Notes: generated from the letters alone by a model not told the origin. Counted from the stretch's first letter, positions 54,262 to 63,649 are shown. The stretch is DNA of 64,000 nt from Alteribacter lacisalsi (GCF_003226345.1 NZ_PDOF01000001.1:1116001-1180000), one strand, 5' to 3'. Made by a program: numbers and translations.

Positions 54262-55179
54262 ATGACAAAAAAACCACTCGCCGTAATAGCAGGCCCTACC
54301 GCTGTGGGGAAAACGGCACTCAGTATAAAACTTGCCGGCCGGCTAAACGGGGAAATCATCAGCGGTGATTCCATGCAGGTTTATAAAGGAATGGACATAG
54401 GCACTGCGAAAGTAATGCCAAAAGAACAGGGGGGCATTGTTCACCACCTGATCGATATTAAGGATCCCAGGGACAGTTTCAGTGTTCAGGAATTTCAGGA
54501 ACGGTCAAGAGCCCTGATCAGTGACATTCACTCCCGGGGCAAGCTTCCGTTTATCGTCGGCGGTACCGGTCTCTACCTGAACTCGGTGATCTACGGCTAC
54601 ACGTTTTCCGAGGTGAAAGAAGACAAGGCTTTCCGAAGAGAAATGGAGACTTTCGCAGAACAGGCAGGCAATGAAGCTCTTCATGCAAAACTGAGAGAGG
54701 CGGATCCGGAGGCAGGCAAAACCATTCACCCGAACAATGTCCGCCGGGTGATCCGAGCCCTGGAGGTGGCAGCAATCGGGGAACCAGTCAGGCCTCAAGA
54801 GGCAGCAGAACCGGATTACCGGCTCGCACTGACGGGTCTGACGATGGACCGTAATCATCTGTATGAACGGATCAACATGCGGGTTGATCTGATGATTGCC
54901 GAAGGCCTCGTTGAAGAGGCCAAAGACCTTTATGACAGGAATATTCGACACTGTCAATCGGTCCAGGCAATCGGATACAAGGAGCTGTATGATTACTTTG
55001 ACGGCCTTTCAACCCTTGAAGACGCGATTAGTAAGCTGAAACAGAACTCAAGACGGTACGCCAAGAGGCAGTTGACCTGGTTCCGCAACAAAATGGACAT
55101 CCGCTGGTTCGATGTATCAGAAGGATATGAAAAAAAGGAACGGGAGATTCAGCAATTTATAGAAGGAAAGCTGTTGTGA
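54262..55179 (+). CDS. miaA: tRNA dimethylallyltransferase
   Basis: MiaA transfers a dimethylallyl group to A37 of tRNAs, providing i6A, the substrate of MiaB. The 305-residue protein has P-loop GPTAVGKT at 11-18, ISGDSMQVYKGMDIGTAK, HHLIDIKDP and FIVGGTGLYLNSVI, and VQAIGYKELYDYF near the C-terminus. ATG at 54262 follows CAGGTGATC, 17 bases after the methyltransferase stop. It is followed by hfq, the usual order miaA-hfq. Confidence 0.97.
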   Translation: MTKKPLAVIAGPTAVGKTALSIKLAGRLNGEIISGDSMQVYKGMDIGTAKVMPKEQGGIVHHLIDIKDPRDSFSVQEFQERSRALISDIHSRGKLPFIVGGTGLYLNSVIYGYTFSEVKEDKAFRREMETFAEQAGNEALHAKLREADPEAGKTIHPNNVRRVIRALEVAAIGEPVRPQEAAEPDYRLALTGLTMDRNHLYERINMRVDLMIAEGLVEEAKDLYDRNIRHCQSVQAIGYKELYDYFDGLSTLEDAISKLKQNSRRYAKRQLTWFRNKMDIRWFDVSEGYEKKEREIQQFIEGKLL

Positions 55180-55226
55180 ATAGCGAATTAAGATACTAAT
55201 GTCATTTCTGGGAGGTCACAAGACAA

Positions 55227-55457
55227 ATGAAGCAGCAATCGGTTAACATTCAGGATCAGTTCCTTAATCAATTACGCAAAGAGAGTATTCCGGTGACGGT
55301 TTTCCTTTTAAACGGATTTCAGCTGAGAGGCTTCGTCAAAAGTTTTGACAACTTTACCGTCATTTTAGATACAGACGGCAAGCAGCAGCTCGTTTACAAG
55401 CATGCGATTTCCACTTTTTCTCCTCAGCGGAATGTCCAGCTGAATCAGGAGAGCTGA
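55227..55457 (+). CDS. hfq: RNA chaperone Hfq
   Basis: Hfq is an Sm-like hexameric RNA chaperone. The 76-residue protein has the Sm1 region [29 protein letters not shown] and the Sm2 motif YKHAIST. The length and core match B. subtilis Hfq. ATG at 55227 follows GGGAGGTC. It is the last gene of the mutS-mutL-methyltransferase-miaA-hfq group and ends at a strong two-way hairpin against the convergent recombinase gene. Confidence 0.97.
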   Translation: MKQQSVNIQDQFLNQLRKESIPVTVFLLNGFQLRGFVKSFDNFTVILDTDGKQQLVYKHAISTFSPQRNVQLNQES

Positions 55458-55505
55458 GTTCGGATAAAACGCGTGCAGAGCTTTAACTATATCTGCGCAA
55501 AGTAT

Positions 55506-55554
55506 AAGGGGGTGTCCGAAAAAACCTGTTCAGGTCTTTTTCGGACACCCCCTT
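55506..55554. terminator. Two-way terminator between hfq and the recombinase gene
   Basis: AAGGGGGTGTCCGAAAAA-ACCTG and CAGGT-CTTTTTCGGACACCCCCTT form a 23-pair stem across TT, with A and T runs inside and outside. It lies 7 bases from the stop of the minus-strand gene, so it can terminate both convergent genes. The very regular stem could also be a small inserted palindrome. Confidence 0.75.
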
Positions 55555-55560
55555 TCCGGA

Positions 55561-56595
55561 TCACCGGCGAGCCGGCTGGGTAATAAGTCTGGTTATTTCC
55601 TCTCTTTCTTTTTTTGTCATAGGTGTGAAAACGGCTGCTTCATCAGGAGAGGAGAGGATGAAATTTTCATAGGGTTCCAGTGGCTGGGCAGTAACAAAGG
55701 CGAGTTCATACTTTAACTCTTCTGCTGACCTGCCCTCCAGAAGACGGTGAAGAATATACGTATGTCTGAAACTTCTGGCGCTCATACCTTTACGGAGTCC
55801 CGCCCTGGAGATTTCCTGACGGATCATTTTCTGTACCGATACATCCGTCAGTCTCTTCGGAGCGTCATCATCATAGTTCCAGCGGTACGTGCCCCTTTGG
55901 AAGTCAAATGCAGCGAACAGTGGATCGCTGCTGTGCCATCGGGGCCTTACAGGCTCGGGAATTTTCTGGTAGTAATGGTGTAAGAGGACTCGGTCTTCAT
56001 CCGTAAGTGTGACCGACCGCGGCTTCCCTTTCCGGCTTTTTAATTCGATCACGCCGGTCTGAAAATGAACGTGGTTCATTGTCAGGCCTGTCACTTCCTG
56101 AATGCTGAGCCCGTAGAAAAGCATCAGATGTATAATGGCCTGGTTTCTTTCAATGTAAAAATGACGGTGGGTAAGCTGGTGGTCACTCAGCCCTTTCCGG
56201 GAGGGCACAGTCATCAGCAACTTCTCTATCTCCTTTTTCTTCATAAAATCAGAAGCCTCTTTTTTATGCTCGACTTCCTGGCTGTTCAGGTGCCGGTCAA
56301 ACGGCGTCGTCAGGTTTGAGCCGAAATGGAAGATGTAAAGCTGTTTCAGAACAGATAAAATCCGTCTGATTGTCGGGGTTGAATACTTTTTTTCCGTGCA
56401 TAAGTATAAGAAAAAAGCATCTGCATGATCATTTGTCATAGCCTCCTGCAGTGAGAGATTCCGCTCTTCGCTCCAGTCCCTGAAAAGTTCGATGTCATAG
56501 CGGTACCGGCGGATCGAACTTTTCTGTTTTTCTTCACAGCCGTCAGTCAGAAACCGTGTCACTAATTTTTCATATGCCGCTTCTACTGAACTCAT
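55561..56595 (-). CDS. Tyrosine-recombinase-fold protein with degenerate active site
   Basis: A 344-residue protein with the two-domain plan of phage-type integrases: a SAM-like core-binding domain (about 1-100) and a catalytic-fold domain (about 115-330). The usual catalytic set is mostly lost: Arg I is Ser164 (GLSIQEV instead of GLRxSEL), His II is Arg274, His III is Phe300; Arg II (Arg277 in FRHT) and the Tyr nucleophile (Tyr309, EPYENF) remain. Recombinase activity is doubtful. ATG at 56595 follows AAAAGGAGGAGG. It is on the opposite strand between hfq and spoVK. No attachment-site duplication was seen nearby. Composition is like the neighbours. Confidence 0.78.
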   Translation of the reverse strand: MSSVEAAYEKLVTRFLTDGCEEKQKSSIRRYRYDIELFRDWSEERNLSLQEAMTNDHADAFFLYLCTEKKYSTPTIRRILSVLKQLYIFHFGSNLTTPFDRHLNSQEVEHKKEASDFMKKKEIEKLLMTVPSRKGLSDHQLTHRHFYIERNQAIIHLMLFYGLSIQEVTGLTMNHVHFQTGVIELKSRKGKPRSVTLTDEDRVLLHHYYQKIPEPVRPRWHSSDPLFAAFDFQRGTYRWNYDDDAPKRLTDVSVQKMIRQEISRAGLRKGMSARSFRHTYILHRLLEGRSAEELKYELAFVTAQPLEPYENFILSSPDEAAVFTPMTKKEREEITRLITQPARR

Positions 56596-56701
56596 CTGCC
56601 TCCTCCTTTTACTGTGCATCAAAGCACCATCATCCGTATTAAAACGAGTATAGCAGAATCGTGTTCAGAATTGTCAATAAACGGATCTTTACGGTAGGCG
56701 T

Positions 56702-56732
56702 TTGTCACGATTGATGGGCTCATGCGTATAAT
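56702..56732 (+). promoter_or_regulatory. Possible promoter of spoVK
   Basis: TTGTCA (56702-56707) and TATAAT (56727-56732) with a 19-base spacer, wider than ideal. A sporulation sigma factor may act here instead. Confidence 0.35.
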
Positions 56733-56779
56733 ACCTGTAGAAGTGATTCTAATTTAAATGATCAAGGGTGGTGACCCCT

Positions 56780-57733
56780 TTGCATCAAGCAGACAGCAGC
56801 ATGAGAAAAAGAGGGCAGATCAACATTGTTCTGAAGAAACAAAGGTCAGGTGCAGAGGAAAGACAAAGCACACCTGTTCCCCTGACAGACGAAGCACACG
56901 CTCCTTTCAGACAGGTTGAAAAAGCCCTTTCCGCCCTTGTGGGACTGGACGAAATGAAAACCTTTATGAAGGAAGTATATGCCTGGCTGTATTTGAATAA
57001 AAAGCGTCAGGAATCAGGCCTTATCACCGGAAAGCAGACACTTCACATGGTTTTTAAAGGAAATCCCGGAACCGGAAAAACGACGGTAGCCAGGATTGCA
57101 GCAGATATGCTGAGAGAGATGGGGGTGCTGGAGAAAGGGCATCTGATTGAAGCTGAAAGAGCAGATCTTGTCGGTGAATATATTGGCCATACAGCGCAGA
57201 AAACCCGAGATCTAATTAAAAAATCACTTGGAGGAATCCTGTTTATAGATGAAGCATATTCCCTTGCGCGGGGAGGAGAAAAGGATTTCGGCAAAGAAGC
57301 TATCGATACACTGGTCAAGGCTATGGAAGATCAGCAGCATGAGTTTGTTTTGATTCTTGCGGGATATCCCAATGAAATGGACCGGTTTCTCTCCCTGAAT
57401 CCCGGGCTGCCTTCCCGTTTTCCGCTTAAAGTAAGCTTTCCTGATTACACAGTGAAAGAGCTGTCAACGATTGCAGTAAACATGCTTGAAAACTGGCAGT
57501 ACCGACTGCACGACCTGGCAGAAGACCAACTCGAAAGGATCCTGTATGCTGAGAAAGGAAGAGATGAAGCTCATTTCAGCAACGGGCGTTTTATCCGTAA
57601 TCTTCTCGAGCGGGCCATTCGTCATCAGGCAGTAAGACTGCTGGAATCAGGTGATTACGGAAAAGAAGCCCTTCAGATTATCAGGGCCGATGATCTAATT
57701 AAATCATACGAAAAACATCCGTTCAGTTCATAG
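56780..57733 (+). CDS. spoVK: Stage V sporulation protein K
   Basis: SpoVK is a mother-cell AAA+ ATPase required for spore maturation. The 317-residue protein has Walker A GNPGTGKTT near 94-102, EAERADLVGEYIGHTAQKTRDLIKKSLGG, Walker B ILFIDEAYSLARGG (~154-167), and ILAGYPNEMDRFLSLNPGLPSRF, close to B. subtilis SpoVK (322 residues). The start is set at TTG 56780, after AAGGGTGGTGA; an in-frame GTG at 56768 overlaps that ribosome-binding site. The gene precedes hflX as in B. subtilis. Confidence 0.94.
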   Translation: MHQADSSMRKRGQINIVLKKQRSGAEERQSTPVPLTDEAHAPFRQVEKALSALVGLDEMKTFMKEVYAWLYLNKKRQESGLITGKQTLHMVFKGNPGTGKTTVARIAADMLREMGVLEKGHLIEAERADLVGEYIGHTAQKTRDLIKKSLGGILFIDEAYSLARGGEKDFGKEAIDTLVKAMEDQQHEFVLILAGYPNEMDRFLSLNPGLPSRFPLKVSFPDYTVKELSTIAVNMLENWQYRLHDLAEDQLERILYAEKGRDEAHFSNGRFIRNLLERAIRHQAVRLLESGDYGKEALQIIRADDLIKSYEKHPFSS

Positions 57734-57808
57734 GTGCAGGCTGATTAACTGCCTGTACCGTCCGGACGGATCCGTTAACACAGACAAAAAAGGAAGAGAG
57801 GGATAAAC

Positions 57809-59092
57809 ATGGCAGGGAACCTGCAGACAGAACAGGAAATCGTTTTTCTCGTAGGGGTAAAAACGAACAAACTATCCGCAGAAGATTTCGATTACCGTAT
57901 GGATGAACTTAAGGCGCTCGTGAAAACTGCAGGGGGAAAGGTTTCAGGCACCCTTATTCAGAACCGGGAAGTACCGGACAGAACAACTTATATCGGCAAA
58001 GGAAAAGTAGAGGAGCTTAAGGCAGCATGTGAGGAAAGCGGCTCGTCTATCATTATCTTTAATGATGAGCTTACACCCTCGCAGGTGAGAAATCTCACAG
58101 CTGAAATGGACATGAAGATCCTCGACCGTACCCAGCTGATTCTTGATATTTTTGCCGGAAGAGCGAAATCGAAGGAAGGGAAACTTCAGGTTGAGCTGGC
58201 GCAGCTCAGCTATCTCCTCCCACGGCTGAGGGGACAGGGACATGTACTCTCCAGACTCGGTGGCGGGATCGGTACGAGAGGGCCTGGTGAAACACAGCTT
58301 GAAATTGATCAGCGGCATATCAGAGGCCGAATGACCGAAATACGCAGGCAGCTCGAGCAGGTCGTATCCCACCGGACACGGTACCGTGAAAGGAGAAAGA
58401 GGAATGAGGCCTTTCAAATTGCCCTTATCGGCTATACGAACAGCGGGAAAAGCACACTTCTTCAGCGTCTGAGCAACTCTGACGTCTATGCTGAGGATCT
58501 GCTGTTTGCCACCCTCGACCCCACAACCAAACAGCTGAAGCTGCCAAGCGGAATGAAAGTGCTGCTGACCGATACGGTCGGGTTTATTCAGCAGCTTCCC
58601 ACAACCCTGGTTGCGGCCTTCAGGTCCACACTCGAAGAAGTCCGTGAAGCCGATCTGATCCTCCATGTGGTAGATGCGTCCGATCCGGATTATTATAATC
58701 ATGAAAAGACCGTGCACGACCTGCTGCAGGAACTCGATGCATCGACGATCCCTGTTTTGAAGGTGTATAATAAACGGGACAGGCTTACAGGTGATTTCTT
58801 TCCAGCCGGTGACAGCCCGGCAGCGCTTATTTCGGCATTTGATGAGCAGGATCTGGATAAGCTCCGCTTTAAGATTGAAGCGGTAATGGAAAAGGAATTT
58901 GCACCGTACTTCGTCCGGATTGCAGCGTGGGAAGGGAAATGGCTACATCGTCTGAAGCAGGAGACCATCCTGACAGAGCAGGTTTTTGAAGAAGAAAACG
59001 AGACCTACAGGGTTCGTGGGTATGCTTCACCGTCAGCATCGGTTTATCATGAACTTAAACAAAAAAGCAGCAGAGCGCAGCAAGGAGAATAG
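57809..59092 (+). CDS. hflX: GTPase HflX
   Basis: HflX is a ribosome-associated GTPase that splits stalled 70S ribosomes, for instance under heat stress. The 427-residue protein has the N-terminal HflX-specific domain (~1-190 with [20 protein letters not shown]), then a G domain with G1 GYTNSGKST at 208-216, G3 DTVGF and NKRD (G4). ATG at 57809 follows GAAGAGAGGG. It is followed by ynbB three bases after its stop, so the two are co-transcribed, as in B. subtilis (ynbA-ynbB). Confidence 0.96.
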   Translation: MAGNLQTEQEIVFLVGVKTNKLSAEDFDYRMDELKALVKTAGGKVSGTLIQNREVPDRTTYIGKGKVEELKAACEESGSSIIIFNDELTPSQVRNLTAEMDMKILDRTQLILDIFAGRAKSKEGKLQVELAQLSYLLPRLRGQGHVLSRLGGGIGTRGPGETQLEIDQRHIRGRMTEIRRQLEQVVSHRTRYRERRKRNEAFQIALIGYTNSGKSTLLQRLSNSDVYAEDLLFATLDPTTKQLKLPSGMKVLLTDTVGFIQQLPTTLVAAFRSTLEEVREADLILHVVDASDPDYYNHEKTVHDLLQELDASTIPVLKVYNKRDRLTGDFFPAGDSPAALISAFDEQDLDKLRFKIEAVMEKEFAPYFVRIAAWEGKWLHRLKQETILTEQVFEEENETYRVRGYASPSASVYHELKQKSSRAQQGE

Positions 59093-59095
59093 CAG

Positions 59096-60382
59096 ATGAA
59101 GAACCGCACAGCCCCAGCCGGCCGGATCAATGAGCTGGCTGAAAAGGCCATTGATGATTTACAGGATTTATTTCGCGGCCGCGACCGCATCAGCGAGCAG
59201 AATCAGTGGAAAGTGATGCAGGCCTTCCGCGATTTTCAAATATCGGACTTTCACTTTAACGGTTCCACCGGTTACGGGTATGATGACACCGGAAGAGACA
59301 CACTTGAAAAAGTATATGCCCGGGTCTTCGGCGCAGAAGGCGCCCTGGTCCGTCCTCAGATCGTCTCAGGCACTCACGCCATCAGCACAGCACTGTTTGG
59401 GGTGCTGCGGCCAGGTGACGAACTGATGTATATTACCGGCGATCCTTATGACACACTGGAGGAAGTAATCGGTATTCGGGGCAGTACCGGCGGATCGCTG
59501 AATGATTTCGGGATCGGCTACAGTTCGGTTGCCCTGGCAGATGGCCGTATCGATACGGAGGAAGTATTAAACCGTATGCACCCTTCAGTGAAGATGATCG
59601 GCATTCAGCGTTCCCGAGGGTATGCTGACAGACCTTCCCTTTTTATCGGGGAAATCAAACAAGCGGTGCAACTAATTAAAGCTGCTTATCCCGAAGTCAT
59701 CATATTCGTGGACAACTGCTACGGGGAGTTTGTTGAGACGGAGGAACCATGTGATGCCGGAGCGGATCTGATCGCCGGCTCTCTCATTAAAAATCCCGGC
59801 GGTGGAATTGTAAAAACCGGAGGATACATAGCAGGAAAACATGACTTGATTGCCCTTTGCGCCAACAGGCTGGCAGCACCCGGGATCGGGGCGGAAGGCG
59901 GGGCTTCTCTGTATTCCCTCCTTGAAATGTACCAGGGCTTTTTCCTTGCCCCTCATACGGTCAATCAGGCACTTAAAGGAGCTCTTTATACTGCGAGGCT
60001 GCTTGAACTGGCCGGGATGAAAACAACACCTTCATGGCAGGAAGAGCGGACAGATCTGATTCAGGCGGTAACTTTCCCCGAAAAAGAGATGATGATTGCC
60101 TTTTGCCAGGCAATTCAGGGAGCATCTCCGGTTGACGCTCACGTCTTGCCGCAGCCAAGCTACATGCCCGGCTACGAGGATGATGTCATTATGGCAGCAG
60201 GAACATTTATTCAGGGAGCAAGCATCGAACTGACTGCTGACGGGCCGCTGCGCGCTCCTTACAGGGCATATGTGCAGGGCGGCCTTACCTTTGAGCACGT
60301 CAAACTCGGTGTCACCAGTGCACTGAGCTCTCTTGAAGAGAAAAACCTTCTTTCCTTCAGCGAAAAAAGGATTAATGAATAA
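59096..60382 (+). CDS. ynbB: PLP-dependent aminotransferase-fold protein YnbB
   Basis: A 428-residue PLP-dependent protein of the family annotated as methionine gamma-lyase or aluminium-resistance protein (YnbB in Bacillus). The PLP lysine is likely Lys232 in SLIKNPGGG, with VDNCYGEF upstream; GSTGYGYDDTGRDTLEKVYA marks the N-terminal part and QPSYMPGYEDDVIMAAGTF the C-terminal. The physiological reaction is not established. ATG at 59096 is three bases after the hflX stop, with GCAAGGAGA as ribosome-binding site. In B. subtilis it precedes glnR, which is absent here. Confidence 0.93.
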   Translation: MKNRTAPAGRINELAEKAIDDLQDLFRGRDRISEQNQWKVMQAFRDFQISDFHFNGSTGYGYDDTGRDTLEKVYARVFGAEGALVRPQIVSGTHAISTALFGVLRPGDELMYITGDPYDTLEEVIGIRGSTGGSLNDFGIGYSSVALADGRIDTEEVLNRMHPSVKMIGIQRSRGYADRPSLFIGEIKQAVQLIKAAYPEVIIFVDNCYGEFVETEEPCDAGADLIAGSLIKNPGGGIVKTGGYIAGKHDLIALCANRLAAPGIGAEGGASLYSLLEMYQGFFLAPHTVNQALKGALYTARLLELAGMKTTPSWQEERTDLIQAVTFPEKEMMIAFCQAIQGASPVDAHVLPQPSYMPGYEDDVIMAAGTFIQGASIELTADGPLRAPYRAYVQGGLTFEHVKLGVTSALSSLEEKNLLSFSEKRINE

Positions 60383-60386
60383 ATGG

Positions 60387-60420
60387 AAAGGGTAGGGAAT
60401 ACTGTCCCTGCCTTTTTCTT
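60387..60420 (+). terminator. Rho-independent terminator after ynbB
   Basis: AAAGGGTAGGGA pairs with TCCCTGCCTTT with one bulge across ATACTG; T residues follow. It separates ynbB from glnA. Confidence 0.65.
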
Positions 60421-60488
60421 GTTTTGCTCTGCTAATAGGAGTACATACGTGCGCCCGGCTCCCAGCCGGTTCAGCATTTTAATTTGTT

Positions 60489-60505
60489 TGTCAGATAATC
60501 TGACA
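60489..60505. promoter_or_regulatory. GlnR/TnrA box upstream of glnA
   Basis: TGTCAGATAATCTGACA matches the GlnR/TnrA consensus TGTNANAWWWTMTNACA at every specified position and is a perfect palindrome apart from the centre. It lies 240 bases before glnA. No -35/-10 pair was placed with confidence. The rest of 60421-60745 shows no gene. Confidence 0.8.
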
Positions 60506-60745
60506 GCATTACACACAATGAAAAAGGATTTGTATAGGATGGAAGTATCAAAGGAGAGCGAGGTGTTTGAAGCGTAAGCCAATCTGAACTGAAAAGACTC
60601 AGAAAAAGCAGGATGCGAGTCAAACTTTCTGGAGAATAGAATCACTTATTCCGGCTCATCCTTATTAGAGAAAAGTTTGGAAAAAGCTAAAATCGAGATC
60701 CCGGTGAAACAAAGACGGGAAAATTCAAGGAGGAGACTTACTCTT

Positions 60746-62083
60746 ATGGGAAGCAAATTTGCTAGAGAAGATATCATGAAAATGGCTGACGAAGAAAATG
60801 TAAAATTTATCCGACTGCAGTTCACTGACCTGCTCGGAATTATTAAGAACGTGGAGATCCCGGTTGACCAGCTGCCAAAAGCACTCGACAACCTGATGAT
60901 GTTCGACGGATCTTCGATCGAAGGTTTCGTTCGTATTGAAGAATCTGATATGTACCTTTATCCGGATCTTGACACATGGGTCATCTTCCCATGGACTCCT
61001 GAAAAAGGTAAAGTTGCCCGTCTGATCTGTGACATTTACAATCCGGATGGAACGCCTTTTGAAGGAGATCCCCGCGGCGTTCTGAAGCGTGTACTTAAAG
61101 ATGCGGAGGATCTTGGGTTTACAGACTTCAACATCGGTCCTGAGCCGGAATTCTTCCTCTTTAAAAACGATGAAAAAGGCGAGCCTACGCTCGAACTTAA
61201 TGATAAAGGCGGTTATTTCGACCTTTCTCCAACTGACCTCGGGGAAAACTGCCGCCGTGATATCGTGCTTGAGCTTGAGGATATGGGCTTTGAAATTGAA
61301 GCATCCCACCACGAAGTGGCACCTGGCCAGCACGAAATCGACTTTAAATACGCAGATGCTATTACGACATGTGATAACATTCAGACGTTTAAGCTTGTAG
61401 TAAAAACGATTGCCCGTAAGCACGGTCTTCATGCAACGTTCATGCCTAAACCGCTCTTTGGGGTAAACGGAAACGGTATGCACGCCAACATGAGTCTGTT
61501 TAAAGGCAAGGAAAATTCCTTCTTTGACGAAAATGCAGAAGGACAGCTGAGCGAAACGGCAATGCAGTTTCTCGGCGGTATTCTGACTCACGCTACAGCG
61601 TTTACTGCCCTTACGAACCCGACGGTAAACTCCTATAAGCGTCTTGTTCCGGGTTATGAAGCGCCTTGTTACGTAGCCTGGTCCATGCGTAACCGTTCGC
61701 CGCTTGTACGGATTCCCTCTTCACGCGGCCTGAGCACACGAATTGAAGTCCGCAGCCCGGACCCTGCTGCGAACCCGTATCTAGCAATGGCGTCTCTGCT
61801 TGCAGCCGGACTTGACGGCATCCGTCATAAGATGACGCCGCCTCCTGCAACAGACAGCAACATCTATGCCATGGACCGCGATGAGCGTCATGAGGAAGGC
61901 ATCGAATCACTTCCGGCAACGCTGAAGGAGGCACTCGACAACCTTCAGACGAGTGAAGTTATGAAGAAAGCACTCGGTGCTCATGCACTTGAGCACTTCG
62001 TTGAAGCGAAGGAAATCGAGTGGGATATGTTCCGTACGCAAGTGCACCCATGGGAGCGCGAGCAGTACATGAGTCTTTACTAA
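60746..62083 (+). CDS. glnA: Glutamine synthetase, type I
   Basis: GlnA makes glutamine from glutamate and ammonia. The 445-residue type I-alpha subunit has the beta-grasp N-terminal domain ([19 protein letters not shown]), the FDGSSIEGF motif, metal and ammonium site residues in GPEPEFFLF and [13 protein letters not shown], the ATP region [17 protein letters not shown] and [24 protein letters not shown]. The ATG at 60746 follows AAGGAGGAG and gives the B. subtilis length (444); an upstream in-frame TTG at 60677 is unsupported. A GlnR/TnrA box lies upstream, but glnR itself is missing from the expected place. Confidence 0.97.
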   Translation: MGSKFAREDIMKMADEENVKFIRLQFTDLLGIIKNVEIPVDQLPKALDNLMMFDGSSIEGFVRIEESDMYLYPDLDTWVIFPWTPEKGKVARLICDIYNPDGTPFEGDPRGVLKRVLKDAEDLGFTDFNIGPEPEFFLFKNDEKGEPTLELNDKGGYFDLSPTDLGENCRRDIVLELEDMGFEIEASHHEVAPGQHEIDFKYADAITTCDNIQTFKLVVKTIARKHGLHATFMPKPLFGVNGNGMHANMSLFKGKENSFFDENAEGQLSETAMQFLGGILTHATAFTALTNPTVNSYKRLVPGYEAPCYVAWSMRNRSPLVRIPSSRGLSTRIEVRSPDPAANPYLAMASLLAAGLDGIRHKMTPPPATDSNIYAMDRDERHEEGIESLPATLKEALDNLQTSEVMKKALGAHALEHFVEAKEIEWDMFRTQVHPWEREQYMSLY

Positions 62084-62090
62084 AAACCAG

Positions 62091-62124
62091 AACCCTTGAG
62101 CCTTTTGGCTTGAGGGTTTTTTTA
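62091..62124 (+). terminator. Rho-independent terminator after glnA
   Basis: AACCCTTGAGCC pairs with GGCTTGAGGGTT with two mismatches across TTTT, followed by T residues. Confidence 0.75.
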
Positions 62125-62318
62125 TTCGCTCGAACAGAAGCTTTGCTTCACACCTTACGAAATTAACAATTGACCATTTCATCCGCTATGTTGTTAGTTC
62201 TTCCTCACAGCTTTTTCTTTTAAAGCCGGCAGTGCATGAAGGTTGTTCTTGGTTAATCTTCCTCACCGGCTTTCTTTCAGTATTAAAACCACAGACACAG
62301 AACAGGAGGACACGCCGA

Positions 62319-62618
62319 ATGAATCTGTGGACAGACATTGCAGGAAACAGAAAGAGGGATATGATGAACAGAACCTATTTTAAAGTAAAGTCAGCGCAAA
62401 ATGCTGAAAAAGAGCTGCTGCTAAGAGGAGAAAGCGGTGTGTCAGGAAGTACCCTTCCTGAATACAGGCAGGGACCGGGCACAGCCATTGAGGACAGGGA
62501 TGAAGCCTTCCGTCTGGCAAAAGAACAGGTCGGCTATGTGATTGAAGTAAATGAAACGATCATTGGCGGATGGGGATTTGTCGATGACAGCGGTGACGTC
62601 AGCTATAAAAAATCGTGA
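62319..62618 (+). CDS. Small protein of unknown function
   Basis: A 99-residue soluble protein I do not recognise. ATG at 62319 has a clear AGGAGG nine bases before it. The N-terminal half is basic (NLWTDIAGNRKRDMMNRTYFKV), the C-terminal half contains DRDEAFRLAKEQVGYVIEVNETIIGGWGFVDDSGDV, suggesting a short beta-hairpin domain. No signal peptide or membrane segment. It lies between glnA and the YqaE-like gene, so probably in its own short transcript. Confidence 0.6.
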   Translation: MNLWTDIAGNRKRDMMNRTYFKVKSAQNAEKELLLRGESGVSGSTLPEYRQGPGTAIEDRDEAFRLAKEQVGYVIEVNETIIGGWGFVDDSGDVSYKKS

Positions 62619-62702
62619 AAACAGCTCATGGATCGTCATTGGTTTAAGATCATACATATCAGGTAATAAAAGAAGAGACGAGTGCGAAAGGAGCTTATGC
62701 CA

Positions 62703-62885
62703 ATGATGTACTTACTGGCTGTTCTGCTGCCGCCTGTGGCTGTACTTTTAGTCGGCAGACCGTTTCAGGCAATTCTTAATCTTATCCTTACCCTGTTCTT
62801 CTGGCTGCCGGGTGCCATTCACGCATGTTTTATTGTGGCCGACCACAACCAGGAAAAACGGATGAAACGTTATTCAGGATCATAA
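62703..62885 (+). CDS. YqaE/Pmp3 family small membrane protein
   Basis: A 60-residue protein with two transmembrane helices of the Pmp3/YqaE family, often induced by salt, cold or membrane stress. It carries the signature LLPPVAVLLVGRPFQAILNLILTLFFWLPGAIHA, followed by the polar C-terminal tail ADHNQEKRMKRYSGS. ATG at 62703 lies nine bases after AAAGGAG; ATG 62697 and GTG 62682 are in frame as alternatives. The gene is convergent with lexA across a palindromic terminator. Confidence 0.85.
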   Translation: MMYLLAVLLPPVAVLLVGRPFQAILNLILTLFFWLPGAIHACFIVADHNQEKRMKRYSGS

Positions 62886-62886
62886 G

Positions 62887-62918
62887 AAATCCCCGGCCAT
62901 TCGAATGGCCGGGGATTT
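62887..62918. terminator. Two-way terminator between yqaE-like gene and lexA
   Basis: A fully palindromic 32-base sequence, AAATCCCCGGCCATTC and its complement, flanked by T-rich sequence on the + side. It sits between the two convergent stops. Confidence 0.85.
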
Positions 62919-62929
62919 ATTTGGATTTT

Positions 62930-63559
62930 TTAATGCACTGTCCGGAACACGCCGACCACTTTTCCAAGAATCGAAACGTTGGTAAGAAGAATCGGATCAA
63001 GTGACGCGTTTTCCGGCTGGAGCCGGACATGGTCTTTTTCCTTAAAGAAGCGTTTCACTGTTGCTTCGTCGTCTTCAGTCATGGCTACGACTATATCTCC
63101 ATTGTTGGCACTCTGCTGCTGGCGGACCACAACCATATCGCCGTCAAAAATACCGGCCTCAATCATGGAATCACCCTGAATTTCAAGAATAAACGATTTC
63201 TCGTCCTGCACCATCCTTGATGGGAGAGGAACGTATTCTTCAATATTCTCGATTGCCGTAATTGGTGAACCGGCCGTGACTTTACCAATAACCGGAACGT
63301 AAACGGACGAGCTTTCCGTGGCATGAGGAACCGGCGTCTCCTCTTCCAGTTCTGTCACTTCTATTGCACGGGGTTTTGTCGGGTCTCTGCGAATCAGGCC
63401 TTTTTTCTCCAGCCTCGACAAATGACCGTGTACAGTGGAGCTTGAGGCAAGGCCAACCGCCTCACCAATCTCCCGTACACTCGGTGGATAGCCTTTCTTT
63501 TTAACCTCGTCTTTTATATACTCCAGTATATCCTGCTGACGCCTCGATAGCTTTGTCAT
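62930..63559 (-). CDS. lexA: SOS repressor LexA
   Basis: LexA represses SOS genes and self-cleaves when RecA filaments form. The 209-residue protein has the N-terminal winged helix (about 1-65: [36 protein letters not shown]), the Ala96-Gly97 cleavage site in KVTAGSP, and the Ser131 (GDSM) / Lys169 (ATVKRF) catalytic pair. ATG at 63559 follows GAAAGAGGTG (on the minus strand); a 13-codon upstream extension is rejected as it lacks homology. It is divergent from yneA with a shared operator region, as in B. subtilis. Confidence 0.97.
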   Translation of the reverse strand: MTKLSRRQQDILEYIKDEVKKKGYPPSVREIGEAVGLASSSTVHGHLSRLEKKGLIRRDPTKPRAIEVTELEEETPVPHATESSSVYVPVIGKVTAGSPITAIENIEEYVPLPSRMVQDEKSFILEIQGDSMIEAGIFDGDMVVVRQQQSANNGDIVVAMTEDDEATVKRFFKEKDHVRLQPENASLDPILLTNVSILGKVVGVFRTVH

Positions 63560-63649
63560 ATGTGCACCTCTTTCCCTTCTGTCTCTTAATCTTGTCAAAC
63601 TTCCCCTATGTAAATGTTAAAGTTGGCATTGTTCTTATGGTACAGGAAC

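Noticed and set aside
56764-56779. AAGGGTGGTGACCCC, resembling part of a T-box antiterminator sequence
   Set aside because: No specifier loop, terminator or rest of the T-box motif; it acts as the ribosome-binding site of spoVK.
60531-60590. Short frame MKKDLYRMEVSKESEVFEA and following text as a possible glnR relic
   Set aside because: Too short and no convincing match to GlnR helix-turn-helix or C-terminal motifs.
60725-61591. Minus-strand open frame of ~288 codons opposite glnA
   Set aside because: Antisense to conserved glutamine synthetase motifs; no start signals.
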